Below, piece by piece: positions 1 to 14,467 of a DNA stretch of 64,000 bases. Numbering within the stretch: position 1 is the first letter of the stretch; the number at the start of each line of letters is the position of its first letter. This DNA is from Cubamyces lactineus (Eukaryota > Basidiomycota > Agaricomycetes > Polyporales > Polyporaceae), in assembly GCA_022376465.1 (NCBI GenBank), contig JACDTU010000006.1:682001-746000 (forward strand). Reading direction: 5' to 3'. The notes under the pieces are model-generated. The model saw only the letters and a program-made list of their open reading frames with translations. It was not told where the DNA came from and did not search any database. The translations under genes were made by a program, and so were the position numbers.

Positions 1-1370
1 GCTACCCGTGCACTTGAGGCAGCTGGTCCTTCCTCCTGTGCCGCCGATGAGGAAGATGCTGTGGGCGAGGCCGGGGTTGGGTGTACCGGGGAAGGGCCCG
101 AGGCGGGAGTGAGGACGACGGTGCGGTGCGGCACGATGATTATGGTGAAGCAAGGCCCTAGGCCTATCGGGCGGTGTATACAACCTACATTCACGGTACA
201 TACATACAACACATCATTACTACTATTGCATGCTCACGAAAGGGATGTTGCTGTTGCGAAATGCCAAGACGCCAGGCTGGGAAGCGTCGTGCGGAGTCAT
301 GTGCGGTTCAAGTATATCGAATGCCTGTTGACGTGAACAATACCTCACTGCGTGCTTGTGTTCAAGCCAGATCGGACGGAACTCGTGTACGAGCGCAACG
401 TATCGCTTGGCGCAATCGTCCTCACATATCGTCTTGGTGGACCGAGCGGGAATTTAGGTTGCCGGTGTCGTCTCTCCAAACGAACAACTCACACCGTTCA
501 TACGAATCACGCAAGAACACACATCACCGCCGACCGCGGACCAGATCAAAAACCGAGCTGCTCTGCTAGATTATACAATCCGTATGCCGGAAAAAATGCT
601 ACAGGGATATATGCACATACGTACGTACTATTACTGCTACTACGATCCGCCCGTAACGCATAACCGGTGGAACGTCTGGACGTTTGAACCTTCGCGATCG
701 GTACTCGAAACTCGGTACCCCCCGTCGATGGGTGGGAGAGGGAGTGGTATGTAGTAGTATAATGTCCATCTAGGAATCTTTGGCACCCCTCGCCCGTCTG
801 TGCGTGGCTATCTGCTCGCGTTGCATGATGACGCCGTGGCACAGTGCGCGTGGCTGCGATCGGCGCACAGTCGTATTCTTGTGCGTGGCGGGAGGGTAGT
901 ACACGCGAGGCGAGGGAAGGGGGGATATATGCGCGTCACGGATTCGTATAGTCCGCGACCAATCAAGTATAAGATGACACGTGCAAGGAAACAAAGGATT
1001 AGGAAGAGCAAGGAGCAAGGGAGACCAGAAATGTGCGATGTGCGATGTGTGTGCGATGCAATCCCGGAGAGACGACTGGTGAGAGTGACGACAGCGATAT
1101 TGCGGAGGATGAGCGATGTGCACGGTGATGACGACGACGAGAGCAATGCGGATGAAGGCACGGTATCGGGCGTCCGGATTGTGTGGACGCTTGGGTGTCA
1201 ATGTGATGACGATGATGAGAGGAGCGAGAGACGGAAAGCGGAGTGGTGTGCGTGCGTGTATAGCGGTGATGTTGGACGAACGATGATGAATGAGACGGGA
1301 ACCAGGAGCAAGAGTATATGCAACACGATGTAGCAATGGTGCGCCGTGCGTGCTTGACCGCGGGGGTCGC
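1..1370. other. Left-edge intergenic region, no gene supported
   Basis: The first 150 bases are GC-rich and one plus-strand frame is open from base 1 to 336, so this could be the 3' end of a gene starting outside the window. I see no recognisable motif and no splice structure that confirms it. The rest contains only overlapping, biased frames on both strands, typical of GC-rich 3' flank. This stretch lies downstream of the minus-strand gene ending at 1371. Confidence 0.4.
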
Positions 1371-3673
1371 TCAGCCCAAAGCATGGCTAAGCGTGACGGA
1401 CCCGGCAGGCACGAGATGTGCGCGCACGAACTGCGCAAGCTCCTCGTTCGGGAACACCGCTGCGATCCCGCCTCCCACTCCGGCACCTGTACTCGCACCC
1501 GAGCCCATACCCATTCCTGTACCCATTGCTGCGCCGACTCCGATATCCACGCTCCCGCCCATACTCGCACCTACACCGACGTCCGTACCCGCGGTCGCGC
1601 CAGGTCCACCCAACGTCCCCGCGAACGGCATCGGCGACGGCGCCGGCGATGGGGAAGAAAAGAAAGGGAAAGGCGATAGCGGCAACGACTCCGATGGCGA
1701 AGTCGGTCCGGCCGCAGACGCATATCCCGGGCCGGCACACGCACACCCCGGCGCCTGGAGGCACTCCAAGAAGCTCTCGTGCAGCGCACACCCTGTTCCC
1801 GTCGGGCTGAGCGCACCCAGCATCTGCATCCCGCCGCCGACACCCATCATCAGACTGAGGTTCGAAGCTGGGCAGCTCATGCCGTCTCCGCTGGAGAACG
1901 GGGTGGGGAAGCTCGAGTAGGTCTGGGGGATCAATGAAGAGCTCGAGGAAGAGCTCGAGGGGAAGCTCGGGGGTGCTGGGGAAGGTGAGGGAGAGGGCGA
2001 GAGCGACTCGGCGCGGAGGGTGGGGTCGAGCCATGTCATGTTGGCGTTCATCCCATTCAGTCCGAACTCGGGGGTCATGCCTTGGCCAGACAAGGATGGC
2101 GACGGTTGCGGAGGCTGGGGAATCATGTCCTCTGTGAAGTACACCGGCTCCGGGCTCGAAGAGGCGTCTACGGTGGTCATAGTGGACCCCCATGTCATTG
2201 GCTCTGGGGAGAGGCTCGCATGTGGGGACAAGGACGGCCTGGGGCAGACGTAGAGAGGCAGAGGGGGCGCAGCCCAGTCTGCGAGCCGCTGCCGGTCGGC
2301 AGGGGTCCCACGGCCGATGAAGGGCACACCGTTCCGGGACGAGGGCGGGAAGGGCTCGAGGCCGTATACGCGGATGGAAGAGAGCCGCGGGAGGCGGTGG
2401 CGGTGGGCGGGCGTGGTCGTGTGCGGGGCAACGAGTGCGACCGAAGAAGTGGGGGCGGGAGGCGTATCGAGGATCATGACGTGCTCGTATTCGGGCGGAG
2501 GGGTGTCTGCGTCAGATTCGGAGAGCTCCGAATCGTCCTCGTCTTCATCCTCTTCGTCCTCTTCGACGCCTTCCATGTCTCCTTGTCCCTCTGGGCCTTG
2601 AGACGCAGCAGGCTGGCTCATGGTGGAGTCCCCGTCGGCATCGACATATTGTGAAGGCGTATAGAGCTCGAATTGGACGGGCGTTGTTCCCTCGGCGGCA
2701 GGTGCATCCTGCGCATCCAATGTGGTCGCATTTGTCGCTTGTGGGTGGAAAGTAGGGTAGATATCAGCTTCTGCTTGGATGACGGCGCGGAACACGTCGC
2801 GATAGACGGTTTTCCTGCACGAGTGGAATGATTAAATCAATTTCCGAGCATTATGAGATCAGGAAAGACATACAGGTGTTCCACACGTTCCTGACAGAGC
2901 GTTTTCCACAGGACGGGATCTGTCGAATCCGGCGTACGATGCCGCCATGAGACGGGGAGACGAGAGAGGGGAGTGAAGATGGGAGCATCTGGGTCAGTGT
3001 CCTCGTCAGACTCGGAGAGCTCCTCCTCTGTGGACAGGGCGTCTAGGGTGGATGAGCCTGAGAGGCTGTGCTCTGCGGGAGAAGAGGCGTGTTCTGGCTC
3101 TGAGGGCGGGGAGGACGAGGAGACATCCTGCGGTCGATGCGAGGAGATCTCCGTACAAGGAAGATCGACGGCGGGGAGAGGAGGGCGGGGAGAGTGAGGT
3201 GATGAGGAGAGGAGACGCTGACGCTTGGCGTAGCGAAGCTGGCGGGGTGTCTGGGAGAGGGGGGAGTGGGAGCGGGAGGGGAGGACGAGCTCGTATCGGG
3301 GAAGATCGCACTGATCGGCATCGAGGATGGCGTCGGTGGCGGGACGCTTCCTCTTTACGCCTGCACGGACGGGAGAAGGGGCCGAAGCAGGCTTTTGTGC
3401 AAGACGTGATCGCGAGCGGGAGCGTGGCCTGCTGGAGTTGTTGTTGCTGCTGCCGCTAGTGCTGCGGGCAGGAGGGCGATCCGAGGGGATGACGATGCGG
3501 AGTGGGGGGCGGCGTGTGGGGACGGAGGGGGAGGGGGAAGACTGGCGGCGGAGGGAGATGCGAGATGAGCGTCTGGGGGAAGAGGAAGAGGGAAGAGAAG
3601 AGAGGTGGGCGTGAGCGTGAGCGTGAGGGAGTTGTCGGGAGGGCGGGGGAGGATGGGAGAGGATGAGCGCCAT
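1371..3673 (-). CDS. Hypothetical Ser/Pro-rich fungal protein, 2 exons
   Basis: I do not recognise this gene. Exon 1 runs 3673-2874 and exon 2 runs 2814-1371, joined across a 59-bp GT-AG intron (donor GTATGT at 2873, acceptor CAG ending at 2815). The frame closes to 747 codons. The N-terminal half is basic and rich in Ser, Pro and Arg. Residues around the splice junction (LWKTLCQERVEHL then KTVYRDVFRAVIQAEA) form the only region that looks folded and helical. It is followed by an acidic run (EEDEEDEDEDDSELSESD) and a long Ser/Pro/Gly-rich tail ending in a less biased helix-like segment. The upstream in-frame part of the ORF reaches 3757, but the ATG at 3673 is the most natural start. The composition suggests a largely disordered nuclear or regulatory protein; that is inference only. 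Confidence 0.7.
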
Positions 3674-4661
3674 GCTGAAGGAGAGGCTGTAGGAGACGAG
3701 CTCGGCTGATGACCTCGCTCGGAGTGGGAATGAATGCGATTCGAATCGAAAGCACACGGCCGCTGGGAAAGGGAAAGGAAAAGGGAATGGGGAAGAGGAA
3801 GAGGAGGAACCGAGGGCGTTGTGGCGCTGTCGGCCAGGGTTACGGTTACGGTTACAGTTGCAGTCTGCTGTTCACAGCTGCAGCACCCGTCGGATCTCTC
3901 CTCTCGTACGTCCGCTCTCGCAGGTACAGCCGACGTTCCGTACAGTCGTCTCCCTAAACGGAAACGGAGTTGATGGGGCGACTGGGATGTGCGTATAGGA
4001 GCTGTGGCTGAGAGGGGGAAAGGGCAGGCGGGCGGCGGAAACTGCGCTCCTGCCACGTCTCCCTCCCCTCACATCACGTAAGCCCTGCCGATCGCATGCC
4101 GAGCGCCTCCCCACACGAGCGCCCGTTCTCCCTGCGGGCGATCGTTTCTCGCTCGCTCGTTCTTTCCCTCTTTGCGCCCTCCTTCGACGGCGGTGCGCTC
4201 AATATGGCTCATCTGCGAGCTGTCGCGATCGACTGCCCGATGTTCGGCCATTTGCTGGAGAAACCGTTCTTCTCCCCCATGCTGTGGTCATTCACTCAAA
4301 ACACTTCCGTTCCTCATCTTACGCCATGTCTGATCTCCCTAGCCCTCTTTCAGTCATTCAGGCGTACTTATTCAGCATCCTCAGATTCGAGCAGATCTCT
4401 CCGTGGTCCTCAATTGCTCCTTCCAGCCTCGCTAACTACACCATCTGATCTCGATCGACATTTGCCGCCTTGCTCGCTATAAACACCGAATACCCACCTT
4501 CAGTCGTCACACACCGTTCAATCGAGCTTGTTCAGCTGTGCAGCACTTTTCATAGTCATTTCGATCCTCACTGTCCGCTCGTATAACTCGTAATCGCAGC
4601 GCATGATGCATATACTGTACACCCCTCCCGTCGATCACGAACAACGACCACTGTGAGCCTT
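3674..4661. other. Intergenic region between the hypothetical gene and PRE4
   Basis: Roughly 1 kb holding the promoter of the minus-strand gene starting at 3673 and the 3' flank of PRE4. Near 3838-3857 there are three tandem TTACGG-type hexamers, too few to be an interstitial telomere. No RNA gene or protein frame looks convincing. Confidence 0.5.
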
Positions 4662-5716
4662 CTACTGCGTCTGCGCCCCGTACCCCCGGATGCCTTCCGC
4701 AAAGCCCCACTGCGTCTCAATCTGGATCTGGTCCGAGATCTTCACTCCCGCCTCCGTCACCGTCGCCAGCTGATACTTGTCCAGCGACCGCGCGTCCCGG
4801 TAGAACAGCACTCGCATGCACTCGTGCAGCAGTGCCCGCGCCGCCTCTTCTGTCAGCGTGTCTTGCTTCCCGTCCACCGCAGCGCGGAGGAGCGGGATCG
4901 CGATGTATGCGCCGTACCCGGTCGCGATCGAGGGGGCCGAGTAGGTCGTACCTAGCAGGTCGACGTACCCGAGGAACCTAGCGTCGTTGCAAAGTTTAAA
5001 CCCCACATACATTCGGCGAAGTGAGCAAAGAACGCACCGCTTGCCATCACGGAAACCGCCAACAAGGATCGAGTTCCAGAGCGGGTTGATCTTGGACCGC
5101 CGCGCGTACATGACGCGCGAGAGGTACTCGTGCACCTCGGCCGGCCCGAGGTCGTGCCCGTCCTGGTACGTGAACTCGTCCGTGACGATGTCGTCGAGAA
5201 TCGCCTGGATCGCCTGGAAGTCGGACATGTCCCCGGACGCGCCGATCACGGTCGACGTGCCGACGGGGTGCAAGCGTTGGATGTCTTTGAAACGTGCGAG
5301 GGAGCCGTAGGATGCTACAGGTGGGGTACGGGTGTTAGTTGCGGAAGGGTGGAGATGCAGGAGGGGGACAGACCGAGGTTGTCAGCGGCCATCATGATGC
5401 CGTCTTTGTACATGATAGCGAGGACAGAGGTTCCTGTTACGATCGGTTGTCTGAATCGCAAGTCGGTGGTTAGAGAAGTAGTTCAGTGGTATATAATGGG
5501 ACGACGGACTGTGTGTGTTGAACGCCCTCTGCGAAGGTGTCCTTGGCCTTTGGACGTTGGTGGAGAGGGTATGTGGCGTACGGGTCGAACGCCTCGTTAC
5601 GCTAGATTGTGTAATGCAACCATGTACGAACGCCGCTCAGCACGCATTCACTGTAGTTGCAAAGGACATGGTGAACGACGTACCGGCCTGCCCCAGTTGG
5701 TAGGAAAGTGATCCAT
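4662..5716 (-). CDS. PRE4: 20S proteasome subunit beta-7 (PSMB4/Pre4 family)
   Basis: Non-catalytic beta subunit of the 20S proteasome core; it sits in the beta rings in the nucleus and cytosol and helps hold the two half-proteasomes together. Five exons (5716-5684, 5601-5510, 5450-5374, 5314-5038, 4977-4662) join in frame to 264 aa, the usual length for the family. The N-terminus reads MDHFPTNWGRP, followed by QQPIVTGTSVLAI at the start of the mature fold, then DNLASYGSLARF, RLHPVGTSTVIGASGDMSDF and LVGGFRDGKRFLGYVDLLG, all hallmark segments of PSMB4. The C-terminus (IETQWGFAEGI) is the tail that reaches into the opposite ring in this family. Introns are 82, 59, 59 and 60 bp. Exon 1 is only 33 nt. 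The gene is divergent from PRP43 with 337 bp between start codons. Confidence 0.96.
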
Positions 5717-6053
5717 CGTAGCAAAGTATCAAACGGTGCGTGTGTGAAGCTCGAGGACGAGAAGGATGCAGAGTAGTAGGACGGAGGAAGAGGAGGGAAT
5801 GACGCGTGCGGTAGACTTGCAATTGGGCAGGAGACTCGCGAGTACGCGCGTCGGGGTGAGATGGGCGCACGTGATTTGGCGCGTGCTTGCATTTTCGTGT
5901 GTTTCTCACTTTCTTGCAACAGCCGCCCGTCGCATCTCGTCCTCCTCCTTCAGCCTTTGCTTCAGTCCCTCTTCTCCCTCTTCTCTCTCTTTCCCCTCTT
6001 CCCTCCTTCCGCTTTCCTTCACTACTCCTAGTTTCCGTCTTGTAGGCTCTGCG
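5717..6053. promoter_or_regulatory. Divergent promoter shared by PRE4 and PRP43
   Basis: The 337 bp between the two start codons must contain both promoters. A CACGTG E-box-type palindrome lies near 5867 and an ACGCGT hexamer near 5802. The 130 bp before the PRP43 start is a pyrimidine-rich run of TCC/CTT repeats, common just upstream of fungal transcription starts. I looked for the proteasome-associated control element GGTGGCAAA on both strands and did not find it. Confidence 0.55.
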
Positions 6054-9231
<3,178 letters not shown>

Positions 9232-9944
9232 AGGGATGTGGATAGCGGGGACCTCGTGCGTTGGAGGTGGTATTGTCTCGCTGATGTGATGCAATAGTGC
9301 TGTATTGCCGTCTTTTGCTTGTTGTAGATAGTGTAGTCACAGATGCTTGCGCTACTTAATTGTCTCTCTAAGTATCTGTACCTTCGGGGGAGCGTTGCTT
9401 GCCAAGTCCGGTTCGGCGTCTGTTAGTGCGCCCATACGGACCTACAACTCTTCGCTCAATCTCTCGGCAGCGAATCTCGGCGTAGGGTTCATGCGCTGCC
9501 ATCGGCATGTGGGTTCGTACGGACGGTTTATGTCTGCACCTGTCTTGCACTTGTATCACGTATCACGAATGTGTTGCAAGATGTCGCTGCTTGGGACAAT
9601 CGCCGGTACCAGCGGCCATACCAAAGTAGTACAAAAAGGAGATCATATCCACGATGCTATTCGCTTTGAGACGGCTCACTACATACCAGTTCAAGACAAC
9701 GCATCATGGGTTTGGTCGTATGCCTGGGCTGGGAACACAGCAGACTGCAGACTTCGCTCTACTTCGCTGCATGCCTTCTTACCGTCACATAGTATATACC
9801 TTTCACGACAACATCTTCGTTTGAGCGACATTATCGCCGCGTCTTCAAGTTTATGTGCTCAGCGCTGAAAGCTTTTCTCGAGACATTCAGCATTTGCATG
9901 TCCTTCGCTAGCGACGCCAGATTTTCCTCTCTCGACTTTGTGGT
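9232..9944. other. Intergenic region between PRP43 and its inverted pseudogene
   Basis: Contains the 3' flanks of PRP43 and of the inverted copy. A 173-codon plus-strand frame at 9347-9868 has no recognisable domain and no splice context, so I do not call a gene. Confidence 0.5.
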
Positions 9945-10986
9945 CCCGTCTCTGCAACCTCAAGCGATCGCCTCTTCTGCACCTGCAGCAGTGCCTGCTG
10001 CGTCTGTCCGCCGGGGAAGGTCGACAGGTCGTACTAGTTCGGCGCGTATTTCAGCAACCTAGCATTGCAGCAGTCAGCAGACAGGCTCGGTTTACGGAAG
10101 CTGACATACGCACCACTCCGATCGAACCCCAGTCACCGTCCGAATGTACGGGTTCGTCGTCAACACAAACTCATTGAAGATCATTATCCATCGCTGGTGT
10201 TGCGAACTGACACTACCTATTTTCTTAAGCACAGTCTGAAGGGAACTTACCGTCCTTCTCATCTGCGACTCCACGCTTCGCCACCGACATCGTTGAAACA
10301 CGTCTTGGTTGCGTGCACGCGACCATCTTGCCCGTCGTGTGTGGCAAGTCCGCATAGCATACAAAGTGCGGAATTCTGCTCACAATCACGCGTTGCACGG
10401 AGTATTCGTAAAGCGTGAACATGGTCGACCCATCTGAGGGGGGGGGGGCGCTTACTGTCGTCTTGCCCGAGCCCGTCTCGCTCGCTAGGATAATGATTTG
10501 GTCCTCAGCGAACTGTACAAACGGCATGTCAGCACGCATGCCTGCCAATCTAGACCTACCTTCCGCTGCCTCCGTAGCGAGACAGGCTGTCCCACGGCGA
10601 CAGCCCGAGGACCACAGAGACTGGAGAAAGTCGCACCAAACTGGTATGAAGAAACAAGCACTCGCCATCCCAAGGAAACGGTACATATGCTGAAAGACAG
10701 GGAGATTCTTTAACCCATCCAAGGTTTTCTTGTACTGCGCCAAATGGGGCCTTTCCATGAACGGGTCCACGGCCGCCCCCTGCAACCAACGAATCAAGAT
10801 GTTAGTACCCTGCTTTAGACAAGCAACGAAACATAAGCAAGGAGAATGCATCATCGCTTGGACAACATGCTGCGATGTCACATTTAGCGGGAGCCATTCA
10901 AACAACGGGTCGTCCTTGCACGACTTTGCAGTTGCAGGAGAGCTGGACACGGGAGGTTGTCTCGTGTACGGGTTATAGTTGGCCAT
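9945..10986 (-). pseudogene. PRP43 pseudogene, inverted and internally deleted
   Basis: On the minus strand this copies PRP43 exons 1-4 in order: the start MANYNPYTRQPPVSSSP, then VDPFMERPHLAQYKK, then [10 protein letters not shown], then [20 protein letters not shown]. It then jumps directly to the end of exon 8 ([18 protein letters not shown]) and part of exon 9 (YDLSTFPGGQTQQALLQVQK). All of exons 5-7, including the DEAH box, is missing. Introns are retained at the same places, so this is a DNA-level duplication, not a retrocopy. The first intron donor GTGTGT has become ATGCAT and the second GTGAGT has become GCGAGT. An in-frame TAG interrupts the exon 9 part, and an extra codon has entered the segment corresponding to AKRVADE. 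Confidence 0.9.
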
Positions 10987-11221
10987 TTTGCAGTTACGGC
11001 CATATGGGGGTTCCTGCGAGGCCTAGCAAAGATAGCTTGAGGGGGATATCAATAGGATACACCTGGGAGATTACTAGAAGCCTGCGCGCATGCCTCGCTC
11101 CGGTCAACAAGTTGAAGCCCATACTCCCTGACCCGCGGAGAACTTCAATTAGGTCCTGCGGTGGTGCGGTAGCTATACATTATGAGCAGGATATATAAAA
11201 GACTAAGCTAGTGCTTTGCAA
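10987..11221. other. Short spacer between PRP43 pseudogene and tRNA gene
   Basis: Upstream flank of the pseudogene and 5' flank of the tRNA gene. I see no coding frame or repeat here. Confidence 0.5.
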
Positions 11222-11303
11222 GGCCGACTGGCCTAATGGTTAAGGCGTCAGTTTCCGGTACGGAATCAGCTGAAGATTCTGGGTTCGACTCCCAGGTTGG
11301 TCG
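11222..11303 (+). tRNA. tRNA-Arg(CCG) with a 9-nt intron
   Basis: The 7-bp acceptor stem pairs GGCCGAC (11222-11228) with GTTGGTC (11296-11302), leaving discriminator G at 11303. The D arm is GCCTAATGGTTAAGGC. The anticodon stem pairs TCAGT (11248-11252) with GCTGA (11269-11273), and the T arm is CTGGG-TTCGACT-CCCAG. The anticodon CCG is at 11255-11257. A 9-nt intron TACGGAATC (11259-11267) lies one base after it, and its CGG can pair with the anticodon, as expected for the tRNA splicing endonuclease. The A box starts at 11229, the B box is GGTTCGACTCC, and a run of five T at 11305-11309 ends Pol III transcription. Confidence 0.93.
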
Positions 11304-11309
11304 CTTTTT

Positions 11310-12045
11310 GTTTTTCCGGCGATCCGTTGCTATGGCACATATCCCCTTACGTGGTCCCACACTTCTCGCAACGTAAGTAAGGCCAATGGACGGAATCGTT
11401 ATGTGGTATTTTCAATCACCGTTTCTTCTGCCTGCATTCTCAAAGCGATGTGGGCACTTCGCAATCATACCACATCGAGCCTGGAGCTTGAAGCGCTCAG
11501 CAATGTACAGTACTTGTACTCGATCGTCCTTCGTCAGACTCACGTCTCACTCATCACACGGTGGACATCATCATCTTGACGGTCATTGTACTCGACGCGG
11601 TCATCATCGAGTATCAGCCACCTTCAATTCTGTAATCGTCGGCCAGGAGGCGGCTTTATGATGAACCAATAGTGAGGAGTCAGTACATTAATATCCGAGA
11701 ACAGCCACTTGTTATCATGACACCTTACCTACAGGTCCAATGGCGAGTCTTCGCTCCATCACCGAGATGCAAGACCAGTGTTCTCTCGCGGAGGACAGCT
11801 AGCCGCCCTGTTCCTGGGGATACGGCATCTCCATCTTTCTGCGACGCTCTCGGGTCCTCTCCCTCCGCCAGCGTCGCCGTCGTCGCCTTGGTTGTCGTCC
11901 GCCTCCATGTTCATCTGACGCTGGACGTTGTCTTTCCCTCTGCTCCCCTCTTGTCCTCCCCGTCTTTCCTTTGCCTTTCCTTCCGGAGTGACCTTTGATC
12001 CGTTTGTACTCTCTCGTGGGGCTTCTGTATGCGCGACCGGTCGCA
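11310..12045. other. Intergenic region upstream of the membrane glycoprotein gene
   Basis: About 740 bp after the tRNA terminator. Frames on both strands are short, Arg-rich and lack recognisable domains. The last 60 bp before the ATG at 12046 are pyrimidine-rich, consistent with a fungal promoter. Confidence 0.45.
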
Positions 12046-13979
12046 ATGGACACACTAGGTCGAATACTGGCGGGCTTCGCCCTTTGTCTTTACTTCCTTG
12101 TCTTACGCTGCCAGGCGCAAAGTGTTCATGGCTTTAACTGGGGCTTCACCGTGAGTCACTCTTCTGTATGTCACTCAAGGTTTACACTCTGACATGTAGA
12201 CATCGTAGCTCACTTCTTCCAATATTGAGGAGTGTCATAATACAACCATTCAAATCAAACCGGTCAACTCTTCTACGTCATACCTCGGAGAACCACCATA
12301 TTACATGCTCGCACTTGAGGTCGAAGGTGTAACGACGTATACTCCCATTGGCGACAACCCGAGCCAGTTGACATGGCAGAACACACACCATGCGGGTTAG
12401 TGCATTGGCCACGACCTCTAAGAGCGACATACGATGAGCCTGATTAGGTGCCAAGCTCCTGCTAACCGTTGTGGATTCTATTGGACAAACCGGCGGTTTT
12501 CCTACGTCGTTCTTCAATAGTGTCGGTAAGGTGCTTGGGATCGATCGGAAAGGAGTATGATCTGACCTTTACCCTTAGCTGCATCTCAAGGCAGTGACGC
12601 TTCCTGTCTCATCCCAGAACCTACAGCTTCGACGCCGCGTATCACTTCGAGCATTACTGGGAATTTGGAGACTTGCGAGCCGTGGAAGCTGTCGATCACA
12701 GGTGGCACCAAGCCTTACAATGTGACACTCGCACAACTGGGTGCAGGGAACATCACCGTCGCGCCGATGGGTCCATACGACGACGTATTCGTTTACATCA
12801 ATCGGGCTGGTCCAGGTTTTCCATTGATCGGTGAGTGACTTGCTCCAATGGTCTTTTTGTGCCAGACTCATGGAGGTTATGTATCTGCAGCTGGCGTCAC
12901 GGATAGGTCAGTGCGCATTCGCAAGATCGCTTGTTGTTAGGTCCTGACAATCATTCGACGGGATACCTAGCACCGGTCAATGGGGCGTATCAACGATAGC
13001 TATTAACACTACAGGTTCCTCAAACACCGACTGCGTAGGCCTCGTCTCTGTCTCCGAAACCGAAGCACAGTTCGAGGCGCAAGAAGCAGTGAATGTTTCG
13101 GCTGCTCGTGCATCTTCTGCGAAGGCACATGCAAGATCAATCGCTCTGGGAATCGTGTTTGGTTTGGTGCTACCGCTTCTCGCTGGTGGTCTGCTTGGCC
13201 TGTGGTGGTGGCGGAGAAGGCGTCTGTTGCAGGCACGGTGGTCGGACCAAGTGCAAAAACAACCGCCAACACATGACGAAGAACAACGACAGGAGAGACT
13301 TGTTCGACCCAACTTGAATCTTGACATGTCGCAAGTGGCCAGCATCGTAAGGGTCGATAGCCAACAATACAGGACGGCGTCCTGGGCGGTTGACTCGGAG
13401 TTATCCATTCGTCAGGCGGATAGTCCCTCTTCCATGGACATGTCGACGACGGAGTTGCACCAGACGATCCCTACTCCGTACATGACTTCGGCGATGCTAC
13501 CCCGCCCGGTGGTGACAGCAAAATCTCCGTTGTCGCCGCCAGATCCCCAGGCGATGACACCCAACTCGACCTCGCCAGCTGCGACCCTCACACCAGAAGC
13601 ACGATACCGCAAGGCGCTTGAAGCGCACGCCGAGGCACAGGCAAATCGGGCACGACTGCAGGCGCAGATGGCGACAAATCCAGGGCAAAGTCCGATCGCG
13701 GGGCCCTCTTCTCGCCGCCCTCATGTGCAACGCTCGCAGTCGGCGGCGGTGGTGCGGACGTTCCCCGCGCAGCCGTTGCCGAGGCGAATGGGGGCATCAC
13801 TTCGACTACCGCCTGTGGCGGCCATATCAGAGGAGGGGCCGGACATTATCATACAACACCGGGACGGAGGGATCGTGGAGGAACTGCCACCACCGTACTT
13901 CGACACCGGCAGATATGCGGAAGGACGAGAGAATGCAACGGAGATCGAGGCTGTGACGGAGTCTGCACGGAGGTCATAG
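12046..13979 (+). CDS. Agaricomycete single-pass membrane glycoprotein, function unknown
   Basis: Six exons: 12046-12150, 12209-12395, 12448-12525, 12579-12830, 12891-12906 and 12971-13979. The frame closes to 548 aa. Residues 1-24 are a signal peptide (MDTLGRILAGFALCLYFLVL, then RCQA). The luminal part has two similar beta-rich segments. Each carries a Cys followed by a GTPPY-like phrase: EPPYYMLALEVEGVTTYTPI in the first, and CEPWKLSITGGTKPYNVTLA in the second. Several N-glycosylation sequons (NTT, NSS, NVT, NIT) lie outside. One transmembrane helix at about 269-293 (SIALGIVFGLVLPLLAGGLL) is followed by WWWRRRR and a 250-residue Ser/Pro-rich cytoplasmic tail. This layout is common in mushroom-forming fungi, but I know of no assigned function. 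Exon 5 is only 16 nt. Confidence 0.85.
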
Positions 13980-14467
13980 GAGTGGTGCCGTGGTGACCCG
14001 CAAATTTCAAAAGGGTACCTTCAAACATGCTTTCCCGTTTTCTTCCATTTGGCCTGCCAGGTTCAGGTCGCAGGTCGCAGTTTATATCTCTTCCACGTTG
14101 TAGTCATCAGACGGCCTTTCCGCTTTCCACTCCTTGTACCGTATGTAGCGTGTTGTATGAATAGGTCCCGATCTACCCACCCTTGAGTTACGGTTTAGCA
14201 GAGTAAAGTACGAGTGTTCGCCTCAGTGTTGCGTTCTGGGCGTTATTGCATCTCTGGCACTATAGTAGATGTGCGCCTCCTGCAGCTGGCTGTGACGTAC
14301 TTCGAGGACAAGCACTTCGTGATCGTGCCTTGTGTACGCGGTTTGATTAAAATCGCGGAGCGGACGACCTGGGCAGAGGCGACGAGTGGTTCGAGGTGTG
14401 GCTAGTTGGGCGTAGGCTGTTCTCGCCCATTGTAGACATTGATGAAGAGAGATGTAGGCGGTGTATA
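13980..14467. other. Intergenic 3' flank, no gene seen
   Basis: Downstream flank of the membrane-protein gene. Nothing recognisable up to the candidate MITE. Confidence 0.4.

Noticed and set aside
770..1570. 266-codon minus-strand frame
   Set aside because: Composition of a GC-rich intergenic frame, no domain, overlaps other long frames on both strands and the end of a better supported gene.
1318..1920. 200-codon plus-strand frame rich in Pro
   Set aside because: Antisense shadow of the Ser/Pro/Gly-rich 3' exon of the minus-strand gene.
3838..3857. Interstitial telomere repeat
   Set aside because: Only three TTACGG-like units and not the canonical TTAGGG.
4096..4482. 128-codon plus-strand frame between genes
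   Set aside because: Ser/Leu-rich without motif or splice context; lies in promoter and 3' flank sequence.
5717..6053. Proteasome-associated control element
   Set aside because: Looked for GGTGGCAAA and its complement in the PRE4 promoter; not present.
9347..9868. 173-codon plus-strand frame downstream of PRP43
   Set aside because: No recognisable domain; ends against an inverted pseudogene whose own flank it overlaps.
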